Source: Deroplatys truncata (lineage: Eukaryota > Arthropoda > Insecta > Mantodea > Mantidae). Taken from it: a stretch of 64,000 nucleotides of DNA. Made by a program: the position numbers and the translations under genes. Shown piece after piece: positions 10,376-21,288 of this stretch; positions within the stretch are counted from its first letter, which is position 1; each line of letters starts with the position of its first letter. The stretch lies in assembly GCA_030765065.1 (NCBI GenBank), contig CM060977.1:95435795-95499794 (forward strand), read 5' to 3'. The notes beneath the pieces were generated by a model. It ran no database searches and was not told the origin of the DNA. It saw only the letters and a program-made list of their open reading frames with translations.

Positions 10376-11357
10376 TGATGCAGTAATTTGTATCACACAT
10401 TACTTAAATGTAAATAATAATTGTAATATGAATATGCATTTTATGTGAAATTTGAGATGTTTATTGATTGTAATTATTGTTGGGAAGTAAGTTTATAATG
10501 CCTTACTGAAACTGACAATAATAGCGCGCAATAATGCAGCGAGGGGGTGAGCTGTTTATCATTATTGGAAACGAGGAAGTTACGTAATGTTGGCGCGTTT
10601 TTTCTTGAGAATCTTCTGGAACGTTTCCCTAGAGCATATGTATTCATAATTTTCATTGGATATAAAAATAGACGCTAATGTTGGCGCGTTTTATTAGCCA
10701 ATTGCAGTTCAGTTATAATCTTTAGGCATATCGGTGTGTAGGAGTATAAATAGGGTAGGTTAGAGGTAAAGTCCGTCAGTTCATCAAAAGTCTTTATACA
10801 CTACACGTCGTCTTCAGTCCGTCAGTTCGTCAGAAATATTTGTATGATACACGTCGCCTTCAGTCAAGCAGAAATATTACACGTCGGATATCGATTCGCA
10901 AGTAACGCGTACAAGAGTTATGAAAATTCTCAAGTATGGTAAAGTTAATTATACAAAAGGTTGAAGTACGTGGATTAAAAGTGATTAGTAAGAAGTTGTT
11001 ATAACTGTTTCAGTTTGGCGAGTGTTAACATCAATGTATAAATGTGATAGTTAACGTGTTCGACAATAAAAGTGTAAAGCAAATTTCTTCATCAGTGTTC
11101 TTTTTGGATAAAAGATTCCTTCCGTTTACACAACCTGTATTAAGAGAAGTGCTTGACCCAAAAGATCAGAGCTAGCTGGAGGACAGTAAACCAAAATTGA
11201 ATAAAATAACAGTCGCATTCTTTCAAACAAACATTAATACTACCGCAAATTGCTAACACCAGATGGAGCTACAACCTAACAAAGAATCACGTCACAAGAT
11301 GGCTTCAACGCGTGAAGTAAACACAAATACACAAACATTATAAGTAATACCACCACA
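10376..11357 (+). repeat. 5' LTR of the retrotransposon
   Basis: 982 bp, TGATGCAGTAATTTG... to ...AATACCACCACA. Promoter-like GGAGTATAAATAGGGTAGG sits near 10741-10759, with AATAAAAGTG near 11065 as a possible polyadenylation signal. The repeated phrase AAGTCCGTCAGTTC/CAGTCCGTCAGTTCG lies near 10770-10835. Close to the 3' end, CCGCAAATTGCTAACACC (11242-11259) is a degenerate copy of the primer site that lies just outside the LTR. Confidence 0.85.
10741..10760 (+). promoter_or_regulatory. TATA-like box in LTR
   Basis: TATAAATAGGG within the 5' LTR; the same sequence recurs in the 3' LTR near 14304-14314. Its position, upstream of the conserved GTCCGTCAG repeats and of AATAAA, fits a U3 promoter. 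This is inference from sequence only. Confidence 0.5.
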
Positions 11358-11360
11358 AAT

Positions 11361-11378
11361 TGGCGCCCAGAACGTGGT
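11361..11378 (+). promoter_or_regulatory. primer binding site-like sequence
   Basis: TGGCGCCCAGAACGTGGT starts three bases after the CA end of the 5' LTR, the place and type of sequence where a tRNA primes minus-strand DNA synthesis. TGGCGCCC is also the start of the primer sites of many retroelements. Degenerate copies of this box are found inside the LTRs of this window. Confidence 0.6.
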
Positions 11379-11726
11379 GCATAGTGACCAGGAAAGGAGT
11401 GAAATAACCAGGAAGGAGAGAAGGAATCAGGACGTGGAGTGAATAGAGCAGTGAACTGAACTACAAGACGCAGATTCCAGAAACAACTATAGGAACGACA
11501 GACTACGCGGATGATTGGACATCGTAATTCCGAGATTAAAAGGCAACAGGGGAATCCAAATACGGAACACCAAAACGACGTAGATTCATCATGATACGAC
11601 GCAGAAGCGACATACAAACCTAGGAGAAAGGGGCAGGAAGCTGGACATCAAAGTAACAGCAACAGACAGCATCACAAAGGTCAGAGTATCGTAATTTTTT
11701 TTAGAAAACAAAATTGTAACATTTAA

Positions 11727-12827
11727 ATGTACCTTAGGAGCGGTAGGATAAAGAAAACAATGGCTACTAATAATATTGAAGAAACAATGATGGAAGGGGA
11801 TAGTGTAACAGTTAGCTGTAATTCAATACAGGTTACAGAAAATAGCTCAAACAATGTAGGATTTGAGGGAGAAAATGTTAGTGCAGAAAGTCAGAATAGA
11901 ATAGCAGGAAATGTTAATTTTGATACTAGTATAATTATGGAAATGTTGAGAAATTTTGGTAAAAAATTAGATCAGAGTATGGAAAGGAATGAGAAATTAG
12001 AAAAGAAAATAGATCAAAACAGGGAAGATATGCAAAAGAATAATGAGAAATTAGAACAAAAACTAACTCAGAATATGGAAAAGAATAATGAGAAATTGAG
12101 GGAAGATATTGGTAAGAGTATTACAGATCAATTTAGGGAAGAAATTGGTAAGAGTAATGAGAAATTAGAAAAGAAAATAGATCAAAACAGGGAAGATATG
12201 CAAAAGAGTCATAGGGAATTAAGGGAAGATATTGGTGAAAGCTTAGAACAAAACAGGGAAGAAATTGAAAAGAAATTCATGGAGCTAGATAGTAGTATGA
12301 TGAGAATGAGAAATGAAAAACAGGAAATGATAGCAAATGAAATAGGTGAAGTTTCAAAGAAAATGTTAGACATGAGCAGGGAAATATCTAACCAAAAAAG
12401 TGAGGTTAATAATAAAATAGAGCATGTTGATGTAAAATGTACAGAGTTAGGTAGCCGAATGAGTAGCGTTTCAAGTGAGTTAAGAGAGATGATGGAGGCT
12501 ACAAATGCAGATTTAATTCAGGTGCAAGTTAATTTCAGAGGGGAAATATCTGATATTCAGAAGGAGTCAGAAACACAGAGAAATAAATTGTCTGAAGAAG
12601 TTAAAGTTTTGTCTATAGATTTGAATCAAAAGCTAACTTCTGAAATTAACAAACACCAAGCTGTTCAAAATGAGAATAATAAAAAATTGGAACAGACAAT
12701 AGAAAATCTGCAAGGTACTGTAAATAGGTTAGAATTCAATTCAAGGGCAAATATATGTGATGTGAATGTATCAGATGTACAAAATAATGATAGAGGTAGT
12801 TCCTCAGGTATGACAAATAATGAGTGA
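11727..12827 (+). CDS. gag-like coiled-coil protein of LTR element
   Basis: 366-residue intact frame starting MYLRSGRIKKTM. Residues about 65-330 are a long heptad-rich, Glu/Lys/Asn/Gln-rich coiled coil (NEKLEKKIDQNREDMQK and variants). No zinc knuckle or capsid major-homology motif is evident in this frame. A 56-codon internal repeat is visible: the phrase starting GAGAAATTAGAAAAG occurs at 11991 and again at 12159. Its product would be structural, probably an N-terminal extension of Gag. It overlaps the next frame by 8 bases (ATGAGTGA). It is the only long undamaged element gene in the window, which agrees with the low LTR divergence. Confidence 0.7.
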   Translation: MYLRSGRIKKTMATNNIEETMMEGDSVTVSCNSIQVTENSSNNVGFEGENVSAESQNRIAGNVNFDTSIIMEMLRNFGKKLDQSMERNEKLEKKIDQNREDMQKNNEKLEQKLTQNMEKNNEKLREDIGKSITDQFREEIGKSNEKLEKKIDQNREDMQKSHRELREDIGESLEQNREEIEKKFMELDSSMMRMRNEKQEMIANEIGEVSKKMLDMSREISNQKSEVNNKIEHVDVKCTELGSRMSSVSSELREMMEATNADLIQVQVNFRGEISDIQKESETQRNKLSEEVKVLSIDLNQKLTSEINKHQAVQNENNKKLEQTIENLQGTVNRLEFNSRANICDVNVSDVQNNDRGSSSGMTNNE

Positions 12828-13206
12828 TGCGGCAGCTTCATCTATAGCTAATGCTGAAACTCAGAGTGCACAAGTTACACTAGAGAATTTCAATATGGGA
12901 GTAGGGAATTTGCAAAATTACAATCATATCTTAAGTGATTTTCCACTTCCAAAATTTAATGAAAACTCCAGTCCAGTACAGTTTATGACAGACTTGTCAG
13001 AGTATTCTCAGATTAAAGAGATAGAAGAATTAAAAATGACAGTTGTTAAAAGATGTGTAGTTCAGGAAACTTTAGATTGTGTTCAAATGTTATCAGGGGA
13101 CGAAATTTCATATGAATACAAGAGGTTTTTTATGAACAAAAATTTGAAGGTTAGGATACGGCTACGAGTAATGTTTAGCCACACACAATTTAATCCAGGA
13201 GGGTAA
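12820..13206 (+). CDS. gag capsid-like fragment, truncated
   Basis: 128-residue frame beginning MSDAAASSIANAETQ, shifted relative to the upstream frame and starting inside its stop region (ATGAGTGA). Residues about 45-70, LSDFPLPKFNENSSPVQFMT, resemble the start of the capsid-like domain of Gypsy-type Gag proteins. Near residue 107 (YKRFFMNKN) similarity to such a domain stops, and the end (FSHTQFNPGG) looks like unrelated sequence fused by a deletion. I infer that an internal deletion removed the rest of gag and all of pol. Whether the frame is translated by frameshifting or reinitiation is unknown. Confidence 0.55.
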   Translation: MSDAAASSIANAETQSAQVTLENFNMGVGNLQNYNHILSDFPLPKFNENSSPVQFMTDLSEYSQIKEIEELKMTVVKRCVVQETLDCVQMLSGDEISYEYKRFFMNKNLKVRIRLRVMFSHTQFNPGG

Positions 13207-13930
13207 ATAGCAATGAGATGTAAAGTAAATGCTGGATAGTTAAAGATGAAATGCAGAGCAATGTATTGGAACGTAAGAGGGTTAACTAAATATATATGTC
13301 ATGAGAAAACAGAAATAAATTCAGAAAAAAAAATAAATAAATATTTAAAAGAAAAAAAATAACCTTTTTTAGTAACTGTAACAGTATTTGTAATTAAGAA
13401 TGTAAAGATTGAAAATTAATATGATATTAAAGTAAAAGTACGTAAATATAATTTCAAGACTATTGTGAATATAAAGTACAAAACAACAAAAATGGGTAAA
13501 AATAATTAAAACAAATACTTATTAGCAAACAGAAAATGTGAAACAGTACTTAGATTTAAGAGATGTAAATATATTTGTGTAGAGGGTGAATATTTTAGTA
13601 AATATGTGTAGTAATTACAAAAATTCTTAAATGCACAAATTGTTGTCAACAATATAAGAGAGTAAACCAATTTTGTAACAGTACTAAATAATTCAGAGTA
13701 CAGTATTTGCTATAAAAAAATTGTAATGTTAGATTAATGTCTAAACACATTAGACCAGAGCCAGTAAGTAGTGGCAAGATAAAGACAAAAAATATGTCAT
13801 GTGCTAAATACGTGTGAAGTGTTAAGTGAAAGTGATAGCGTGTGTTCCAAGTTTTAGGAGACTAAAAACCCAATTATAAAATTTCCAAACAAGTTGTAAA
13901 TATTTATAACTATGTTTCTAGTGGGGCATA
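13207..13930 (+). other. noncoding internal region of the LTR element
   Basis: AT-rich, with stops in all frames. It ends in AGTGGGGCATA directly before the 3' LTR; this purine-rich stretch is a plausible polypurine tract. No coding motif was seen. Confidence 0.55.
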
Positions 13931-14985
13931 TGATGCAGTAATTTGTATCACAAATTACTTAAATGTAAATAATGATTGTAATATGAATATGCATTTTTAT
14001 GTGACATTGATTTGAGATGTTTATTGATTGTAATCATTGTTGGGAAGTAAGTTTATACTGCCTTACTGAAACTGACAATAATAGCGCGCAATAATGCAGC
14101 GAGGGGGTGAGCTGTTTATCATTATTGGAAACGAGGAAGTTACGTAATGTTGGCGCGTTTTTTCTTGAGAATCTTCTGGAACGTTTCCCTAGAGCATATG
14201 TATTCATAATTTTCATTGGATATAAAAATAGACGCTAATGTTGGCGCGTTTTATTAGCCAATTGCAGTTCAGTTATAATCTTTAGGCATATCGGTGTGTA
14301 GGAGTATAAATAGGGTAGGTTAGAGGTAAAGTCCGTCAGTTCATCAAAAGTCTTTATACACTACACGTCGTCTTCAGTCCGTCAGTTCGTCAAAAATATT
14401 TGTATGATACACGTCGCCTTCAGTCAAGCAGAAATATTACACGTCGGATATCGATTCGCAAGTAACGCGTACAAGAGTTATGAAAATTCTCAAGTATGGT
14501 AAAGTTAATTATACAAAAGGTTGAAGTACGTGGATTAAAAGTGATTAGTAAGAAGTTGTTATAACAGTTTCAGTTTGGCGAGTGTTAACATCAATGTATA
14601 AATGTGATAGTTAACGTGTTCGACAATAAAAGTGTAAGGCAAATTTCTTCATCAGTGTTCTTTTTGGATAAAAGATTCCTTCCGTTTACACAACCTGTAT
14701 TAAGAGAAGTGCTTGACCCAAAAGATCAGAGCTAGCCGGAGGACAGTAAACCAAAATTGAATAAAATAACAGTCGCATTCTTTCAAACAAACATTAATAC
14801 TACCGCAAATTGTTAACACCAGATGGAGCTACAAACCTAACAAAGAATCACGTCACAAGATGGCTTCAACGCGTGAAGTAAACACAAATACACAAACATT
14901 ATAATAAATACACTCGCAAATTGGCTACCACAACGTGGGGCTACAATAATGTTAAATAAATAACATTAATAATACTACCACTTCA
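13931..14985 (+). repeat. 3' LTR of the retrotransposon, with an extra terminal unit
   Basis: 1055 bp. Matches the 5' LTR closely until ACAAACATTATA (to 14903). It then has ~73 bp more than the 5' LTR, containing CAAATTGGCTACCACAACGT (14918-14937) followed by GGGGCTAC, an additional primer-site-like unit, before ending TACCACTTCA. The target duplication AAGT begins immediately after, so this unit belongs to the LTR. Confidence 0.85.
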
Positions 14986-14989
14986 AAGT

Positions 14990-15206
14990 GTACTCCATCA
15001 AGAGCTGTATGGAAACGACATAGAGAATCGTGTTAACTTTTGTACATGGGTAATTAAGACATGATACTCCAGATTCAGCATATATCTTGTTTAGTGATGA
15101 GGTAACATTTACTAATCATGCCCAGGTAAACCGCAGAAACATACTCTATTGGGCTGTGGACAATCCCCGTTAGCTTAGTCAAGTGGAACGTCAGCGTCCA
15201 TGGATT
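14990..15206 (+). pseudogene. transposase fragment after LTR element (continues 10071-10375)
   Basis: Continues in phase from 10375 as VLHQELYGNDIENRVNFCTW. After a frameshift near 15055 it reads AYILFSDEVTFTNHAQVN and NILYWAVDNPR. FSDE carries the first catalytic Asp of the DDE triad. A TAG follows, then QVERQRPW at about 15180-15206, where a family A repeat takes over. The second and third catalytic residues and the right end of the transposon are missing. Confidence 0.8.
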
Positions 15207-15776
15207 AAAAAGAAACATATCTAATGCTTTGTGTTTACATGACTTTCTCTAATTACTTTTCTACAAACTATTCTCAGTAAACATTATTATTCATACTGCT
15301 TCTTATTAATTCAGATAAAATATCATATAAATTTTAGAAATTTCGTTGTGCCTTACAGTGGGCAAAGTGATAGTCGGTATTTTATAGAGTCTCTTTTTGC
15401 AATGACTGAAATTTCCTGCTTCTTTCATGACCTCGAGAGAAAAAAGAAACATCCCATTTCAGATACGTATAAGTATTTGGATATTTGAACTAATAAAACG
15501 GAATATCTCGGAAATGGTTTATTACACATTGAATTATTCGACATAAAGTATGTGCTTTCACAGTATCAGCATTTTATATGCATACTAAGATGCATTTATA
15601 TATTCTTTTATTGTCGCTTCAACTTTAAAATCATATTGCTAATACTTTAGAATACAGAACATGATTACAATAAAAATACCATATTTTAAACAGTAACAGT
15701 ACATGCAACATTAAATTCTCTAGATTGTGTGTTACACATTCATATACAGTTTTGTCGCTTTCATAAAGTTTAAACT
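15207..15776. repeat. family A head fragment, then LINE 3' flank
   Basis: 15220-15560 matches the family A head on the plus strand (GTGTTTACATGACTTTCTC, AATATCTCGGAAATGG). Bases 15560-15776 are AT-rich, show no gene and are probably the 3' untranslated end of the minus-strand LINE that follows. Confidence 0.6.
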
Positions 15777-18700
15777 TTAAGCATAAAGTGCTGAGTTTAG
15801 GACGTCTGGTAGGCTGTTGGGGATGTCACATCTTTCTCTGTGTTGTACATAATGCCGGCAGGCTATAACGAGATGATGAACTGTGAGGTTGAATCTGCAG
15901 AGGTCGCACATAGGAGGAAGATCACGGTAGAGGAGATGTTTGTGCATTATAGAAGTATGTCCAATTCGTAGTCGAGTTACTACAACTTGGTTTTTGCGGT
16001 TGAAATGATAGTGTTGAAGTTTGGACTCGGAAATGTAGGCATCGTGTAACTTGCTTCTAGATGTGGTTTCCATGCTTGTCTCCATTGATTATGGCAAGTC
16101 TTTTTTGTGAAATTTCTGAAGTCCGTGTGTGGCATCTTGATGTCCTGAGGGGGATGTTGGGTACCTTGTTTGGCTGCCTGATCAGCTGATTCATTTCCCA
16201 GAATTCCGACATGAGACGGCGTCCAGGGGAATGATACTGATTTACACGAGATTAGTATTTGTTTGTACAGTTTCTGAAGCTTTTTAACTATATTTGGAGG
16301 GTTGAAGTTTTTTCAAAGGGATGTTAAAGCACTCAACGAGTCGGAGAATATTATGTAATTATGTTGGTTATCTTTTTTAAGTATGTTCCAATGAGAGCTA
16401 AATTGCAAACAATTCACAAGAATAGACCGAAATATAGTTGCGAAGACTATATTGTATGGTGTAATCAGGGAATACCATTGCACATCCATTATGACCATCC
16501 AGTCATCATCCATCAGTGAAGAAATGAGTGTGTATTGAATACAGTGTACAGAATTCGTTAAACAGACGTTTGTAAGAAACACTTTGGCAGAACATCTGTT
16601 GAACATATTCCTTGTTTAGCCAGTGATGTATCAATAAAGCGACATGTGAGTCTCCATAGTATGTAATCTGAATATATGAAACAAGGGAACATATTAGGCA
16701 GAGTAATGTTAAATTCCTTGAGGTACGCCGAGAGACGAGTTAAAAAATCTGATGGTTGTGCTACTTCTGTGGCTTTTCGATGTTAATGGAAAATATGCAA
16801 GAATGGATTAGAGATGATAGTCTCGTTGCTGTACGTGTTGCCTGTGATCGACTTGAGATTTTCCTTCTAATTTACAGCGGAGATACGTTAGCTTCAATTT
16901 GTAGGCTCTCTATGGTACTGGTGTAAAAGGCTCCTAAAGCAATTCCTAATGCCGAAAACTGGATTGAATCTAGCATTTAAGAGGTATTGTACTTGCTGAA
17001 TTATAAAATATACATCAGTAGTCCAGTTTAGGACGTATGGTAGATTAGTAAGTGCGTAGTAACATATTTAAGTAGGCTCCCCATGATCTTGCAGGTAACA
17101 CTTTCAGTATATTCAGTCGTTGGCCACAGTCAGTTCAGAGGTGTTTAAGATGAGGAATCCAGGTGGGCTTCCGGTCGAAGAGTAAACCAAGGATGCGAAC
17201 TATATTGGTTGTAGACATTAGAAGTTTATCGATGTTAAGCTTCGGATTCGGTGAGCGTTTGCTAGCCTTGAAGAAGATTGTGAGATGGTTCCAGTTAAAG
17301 GGTTGTTCTAAGCAGTTATTAAGTAATTTATGTGTTATTTCAATTGTCTTACCTTTGCAAAGTAAGGTAAGATCATCAGGAAATACTAGACCTTTGACTG
17401 GTGATTTTATGGTGGAAAATACGTTGTTGATGGCAACAAAGAATAACGTTACACTAAGTATTGAACCCTGGGGGATTCCATTTTCCAGGGAATAGCACTT
17501 GGAGAAACACACGTTGGCTCTGGCATTAAAGCGCCTGTTTTGAAGGAAGTTGGGTTTAAAAGCTAACATCCTTCCTCCTATTTGGCAGTCCCGTAATGCT
17601 CAGAGGATGTGAAATAGCCACACTGTTTTGTAGGCTTTGTTTATATCAGGATTAACTACAATTAGGTGTTGATTGTTGGTGAAGACATTGCGGATTTCAG
17701 ATTCTAGAATAACAAGGTTGTGGAGAGTTGAATTGCCTTGTCGGAAATCACTTTAAGCTTTGTTAAACAAATTATTACTCTCTAGATATCATCGGATGTG
17801 TTTATCGATGATTTTTTCTTGAAGTTTGCAGATGGTAGAAATTAAGTAAATGGGACGAAAGTGCTGGGGATATTTGTTGGGTTTTGGGTTTGGGTACAGT
17901 GATTGATATATGCCGCTGATCTGGGAAACATTTATTGATCCACAGATGATTTTATATGTGTAGAAGATAGGTTAAGCCACTTTTTGGCATTTGCTTGATG
18001 AATTCATAGCGGATATTGTCCAATCCAGGGCTCTTGCTGTTGCAATGTTTAAGTGCTGCTTGAAGTTCTGCCAAAGTAAAGATGTTGAAAACTTGGTCAG
18101 TATCAATGAATAACGACGTGTCCAAATTTTTTAAGTCACGTGTCGGTTGGTTAAATACTGAGCACAATCTGGAGTCTCTAGATATTTTGGTGAAGGTGAA
18201 AGCGAGGGTCAACTGAGTATCAGTTATAGGAGTTTTGCAGTCAGCCGAATTTAGATGTGATATAGAAATTGTCGACAAGTACTACTGATAGGATGTATTT
18301 TGTGCAACATCTCTGTCTGAGAAACCGTGTTAGTAAGAGATGGTATGTATGTGAGCCATGATTCTTTCTTACTTCTTTTAATTTCTATACGAGCAAATGC
18401 GCGAAGGCGTTGGAATTCCAGTTTAGTTTCCATATTAGGGTGTTGTTTATATCGATGGTAGGCTCTGTGTTTTTGTTTAATAATTCTTTGATAGCGTTGA
18501 TTCCACCGTGGAACTGGTCGCGGTCGAAAGGATGAGTGACTGATGGGAATGCATAACTTGGCGATGTTGGTGATTGCATCAAAAATGCTGTGACTGTTGA
18601 GTAGGTATTTGTTTGGGAGAATTCATTAGGTTGAAGTAGTTTCTCCAATGAACCTTGAACTAGATCCCTGAATTGAGACCATTGTGCTTTGCACAGCTTT

Positions 18701-19505
18701 CAGTGTGGGTCTCGTGCAATCTGAGGAGGAGTATACTCAGAATTAATAATAATTGGAAAATGGTCACTTACCATAGGATGTGCCTGCCAGTGTAGTAGAG
18801 GAGCAACATCAGCGGTATATTACTGAAAGTATTATGAACTACGTCAAAGTGAGTTGGGGATGATGAATTTAAATTTACCAAATAGAATGAGTTGATAAGT
18901 GATTCGATAAGTATTATGAACTACGTCAAAGTGAGTTGGGGATGATGAATTTAAATTTACCAAATAGAATGAGTTAATAAGAGATTCGATAAGTTTACCT
19001 CGTTGATTAGAAGTTCGACAACCCTAGAGCATATTATGGCTGTTGAAATCGCCAAGTAAAATGAATGCTTTGGGTGACTGTTGAATAAGGTTAGCGAGGG
19101 TGGGAAGGTCAATGTCTATGTTGGGTATGTATAGATTGCAGATAGGTATTTCTGAGATCAGATACATGGAAATCACTATAGCTTCATATGGGGTAATCAA
19201 AGCTATTTCTTTTAGTGGTATAGTTTACCTGACAAAGATTGAAGCTCCGCCACTAGCATGGTTAGGGTCCACGTGTGTACGACTATAGTCTACATAATTT
19301 CCTATGAAGGCAGTTGTATTGTTGCGAAAATTGGTTTCTTGAAGGCAAATAACATGAGGAGAATGAGTTCTCAACAGAAGTTGTAAATATTCGATCTGGT
19401 TTCGATAACCGTTTATGTTCCACTGAAGTATTGTTGAAATAGGTTCCAATGCGGATATGCAAACAATCGCCAGTTGTGTGAGGTTTATGGAGAAACAATA
19501 GTTAG
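15777..19505 (-). pseudogene. LINE ORF2 pseudogene: endonuclease, reverse transcriptase, RNase H
   Basis: Nearly full-length non-LTR retrotransposon polyprotein on the minus strand, in broken frames. In order: APE-type endonuclease with LQWNINGYRN and HVICLQETNF (about 19440-19310), ILLGDFNSHNM (near 19060) and VSDHFPII (near 18760); reverse transcriptase with NSKSPGLDNIRYEFIK (near 18030-17985), NGIPQGSILS (near 17470) and FPDDLTLLCKGK (near 17380, where the usual Y/FADD has become FPDD); RNase H with FFTDGW (near 16520), SCELFAI and IIFSDSLSALTSL (near 16350-16313), then GILGNESADQAAKQ (near 16200); and a terminal CDLCRFNLTVHHLVIAC (near 15900). This order is typical of I-clade elements. 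Many stops and frameshifts make it inactive. Its 5' end abuts a mariner fragment at about 19505. Confidence 0.85.
18837..18980. repeat. 72-bp tandem duplication inside the LINE endonuclease region
   Basis: AAGTATTATGAACTACGTCA starts at 18837 and again at 18909, 72 bases apart, and the two copies are almost identical. The length is a multiple of three, so the frame (minus strand) would be kept, adding 24 codons between the GDFN and SDH motifs of the endonuclease. Confidence 0.85.
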
Positions 19506-19765
19506 CAACAATGCCCGGCCACACACAGCCAAACAAACTCAAGATCTGATCGCATCATTTGGTTGGGAATAATTCAACCACGCAGCCTATAGTCCGGATT
19601 TGAAACCAAGCGATTTTTATCTGAAGAAATTTATCGGCAGAATACACTTTAACGACGATATGTGAAACAAAAAGTGCAGGCGTCGTAATTCTTTGAAGAA
19701 GGCATACAAAAACTGGTTTCCCGACACGTTATTAAGGCACCAGTGTCTTAATAACGGCAATGACT
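19500..19765 (+). pseudogene. mariner transposase fragment
   Basis: Plus-strand remnant reading NNARPHTAKQTQDLIASFGW, then AYSPDLKPSDFYL. These are the regions around the second and third catalytic Asp of a mariner DD34D transposase. Frameshifts follow and the product ends near 19765. The N-terminal half is not seen upstream, where the minus-strand LINE begins; the LINE probably inserted here with loss of the rest. Confidence 0.75.
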
Positions 19766-19970
19766 ATGTGAGGAGGAGTGTAACGTAATGAATGATAATA
19801 ACGCATTTCGAAAGTAATATTATGTTGTTTTTTAAAAAAATTATTGTACTTACTTTAAAAATACTCCAAATAGTACAGTTCTTTAGAGCAACCGGACGTA
19901 ATCTGTGGTTCTGTCGTTTAAATCCCGACTATAGCATTGAATCTGCCTTTCTACCTTTCCAATCTAGTCC

Positions 19971-21288
19971 TACGAGGGCAAATCAAAAAGTCTTTGCCCT
20001 TATTTTTTCTGGTAACATAAGATACATAACGACAACTAACTATCTAGATATTCCTTGTACCTTTCACTATTTTTTCACATATTCCCCGTGCCGGTTCAGG
20101 CATTTGTCCCATCGTAGCACTAATTTTGCGATGCCGCTGCGGTAGAAGTCGGCCGTCTGACTACGGAACCACTGTCACACTGTTATCTTGACTTTGTTGT
20201 CGCAAGTAAATTTCGGTCCTGCCAGGAACTTCTTCAGCGGACTGAAAATATGGAAATCGCTAGAGGCAAGATCCGGGATGTATGGTGGATGCTCTATAAA
20301 CTCCCAGCGAAAGTTTCTTAACTTGCCGACGGTCTTGTTTGCCACATGTGGTCTCGCATTGTCCTGTAGGATGCTCACGCTGTCAACATCGAGAATCCCG
20401 CAGCACTTCTTTCTGATCGCAGCCCGCAGAAGTGACAGTGTGGAACTATATCTGTCGGCATTGATGGTGGCAACTCGCGGCATGAAATCCAGTACGAGCG
20501 GTCCGCGGCTATCCCAGAATATCGTTAACAACACTTTGTGAACCATGGCGCAGTACGGAATTTATTTTTCACAGGAGACTGCGGATGTTTCCACACCATA
20601 CTCTGCTGTTTTGATTCTGGCGTATAATGCAGTACGCATTTTTCATCGTCAGTAACAATGTCATCTAGGAAATTGTCACCCTCCTCGGCATATCGTTGCA
20701 GATGATTCAAAGAAGCAATCATTTGCTTGCCTTTCATCACGTCATCCAACTGCTTAGGAACCCATCGTATGAAATCTTCCTGTACCCTTAGCACACGTGA
20801 ATGAATTCGAAAGCACTCCCAAAAGAAATGTCGAGCTCCTGAGCAAAGTCTTTGATGCGCACGCGCTGCTCTGCTTTCACCATCGTATCCACGCGAACAA
20901 TATTATCATGTCACCTGTACGCGGTTTCCCCGCAACGCTCATTGTCATGCAGATTTGCACGGGCATTTTCGAACTCAAAACAACACCATCTCACACTTCT
21001 CAAAGCAAGACAACTTTCCCCATATCATGGCTGCATTTCCCTGTGAATCTCGATGGGCGTTCGTCCCTTACTCCATAGAAAACGGATCACACTTCGTTGC
21101 TCGTAAGCCGTGGACGTGTTAAGCGCAACTGCCATTTTGAATGCACTGACAGCAGCGCTACCGCTGGAAACTGTATGAGGACTGACTCATGAAAAGTCCA
21201 CTACTTCGAATTTATACGTTGGTTTTTTTTTACATTCGTAATTTGGTCGAAAAAATAGGGGCAGGGACTTTTTGATTTGCCCTTGTAC
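19971..21288 (-). mobile_element. mariner element with both terminal inverted repeats
   Basis: The left end reads TACGAGGGCAAATCAAAAAG and the right end, on the opposite strand, TACAAGGGCAAATCAAAAAG; TA is the expected mariner target duplication. The element, about 1.32 kb, has the standard mariner length and one transposase pseudogene on the minus strand. Confidence 0.9.
20175..21135 (-). pseudogene. mariner transposase pseudogene (DD34D type)
   Basis: The probable start at 21135 gives MAVALNTSTAYEQRSVIRFL, the N-terminal helix-turn-helix part, followed by frameshifts. RWVPKQLDDVMKGKQMIA (near 20755), DDIVTDDEKCVLHYTPESKQ (first Asp, near 20660), ILQDNARPHVANKT (second Asp, near 20370-20330) and HPPYIPDLASSDFHIF (third Asp, near 20290-20245) follow in order. 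YSP has become YIP, and at least one frameshift separates the two long frames near 20540. Similar to the SETMAR-like group of insect mariners. Confidence 0.85.

Larger units (their letters stand above)
10376..14985 (+). mobile_element. LTR retrotransposon, gag only, pol missing, 4-bp TSD AAGT
   Basis: 4610-bp element with direct LTRs (10376-11357 and 13931-14985), TG...CA ends and the duplication AAGT at 10372-10375 and 14986-14989. Removing it joins the target transposase in frame. The internal part holds a primer-binding-like site, a coiled-coil gag frame, a second short frame and ~720 bases of noncoding DNA. No protease, reverse transcriptase, RNase H or integrase is visible, so it must be non-autonomous. 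The LTRs differ at roughly a dozen positions outside one length change, which suggests a fairly recent insertion. Gypsy-like by TSD size and gag character; this is inference. Confidence 0.85.

Noticed and set aside
10474-10656. Two nearly identical 60-codon minus-strand frames, here and at 14034-14216
   Set aside because: They are duplicated only because they lie in the two LTRs; no motif and opposite in strand to the element.
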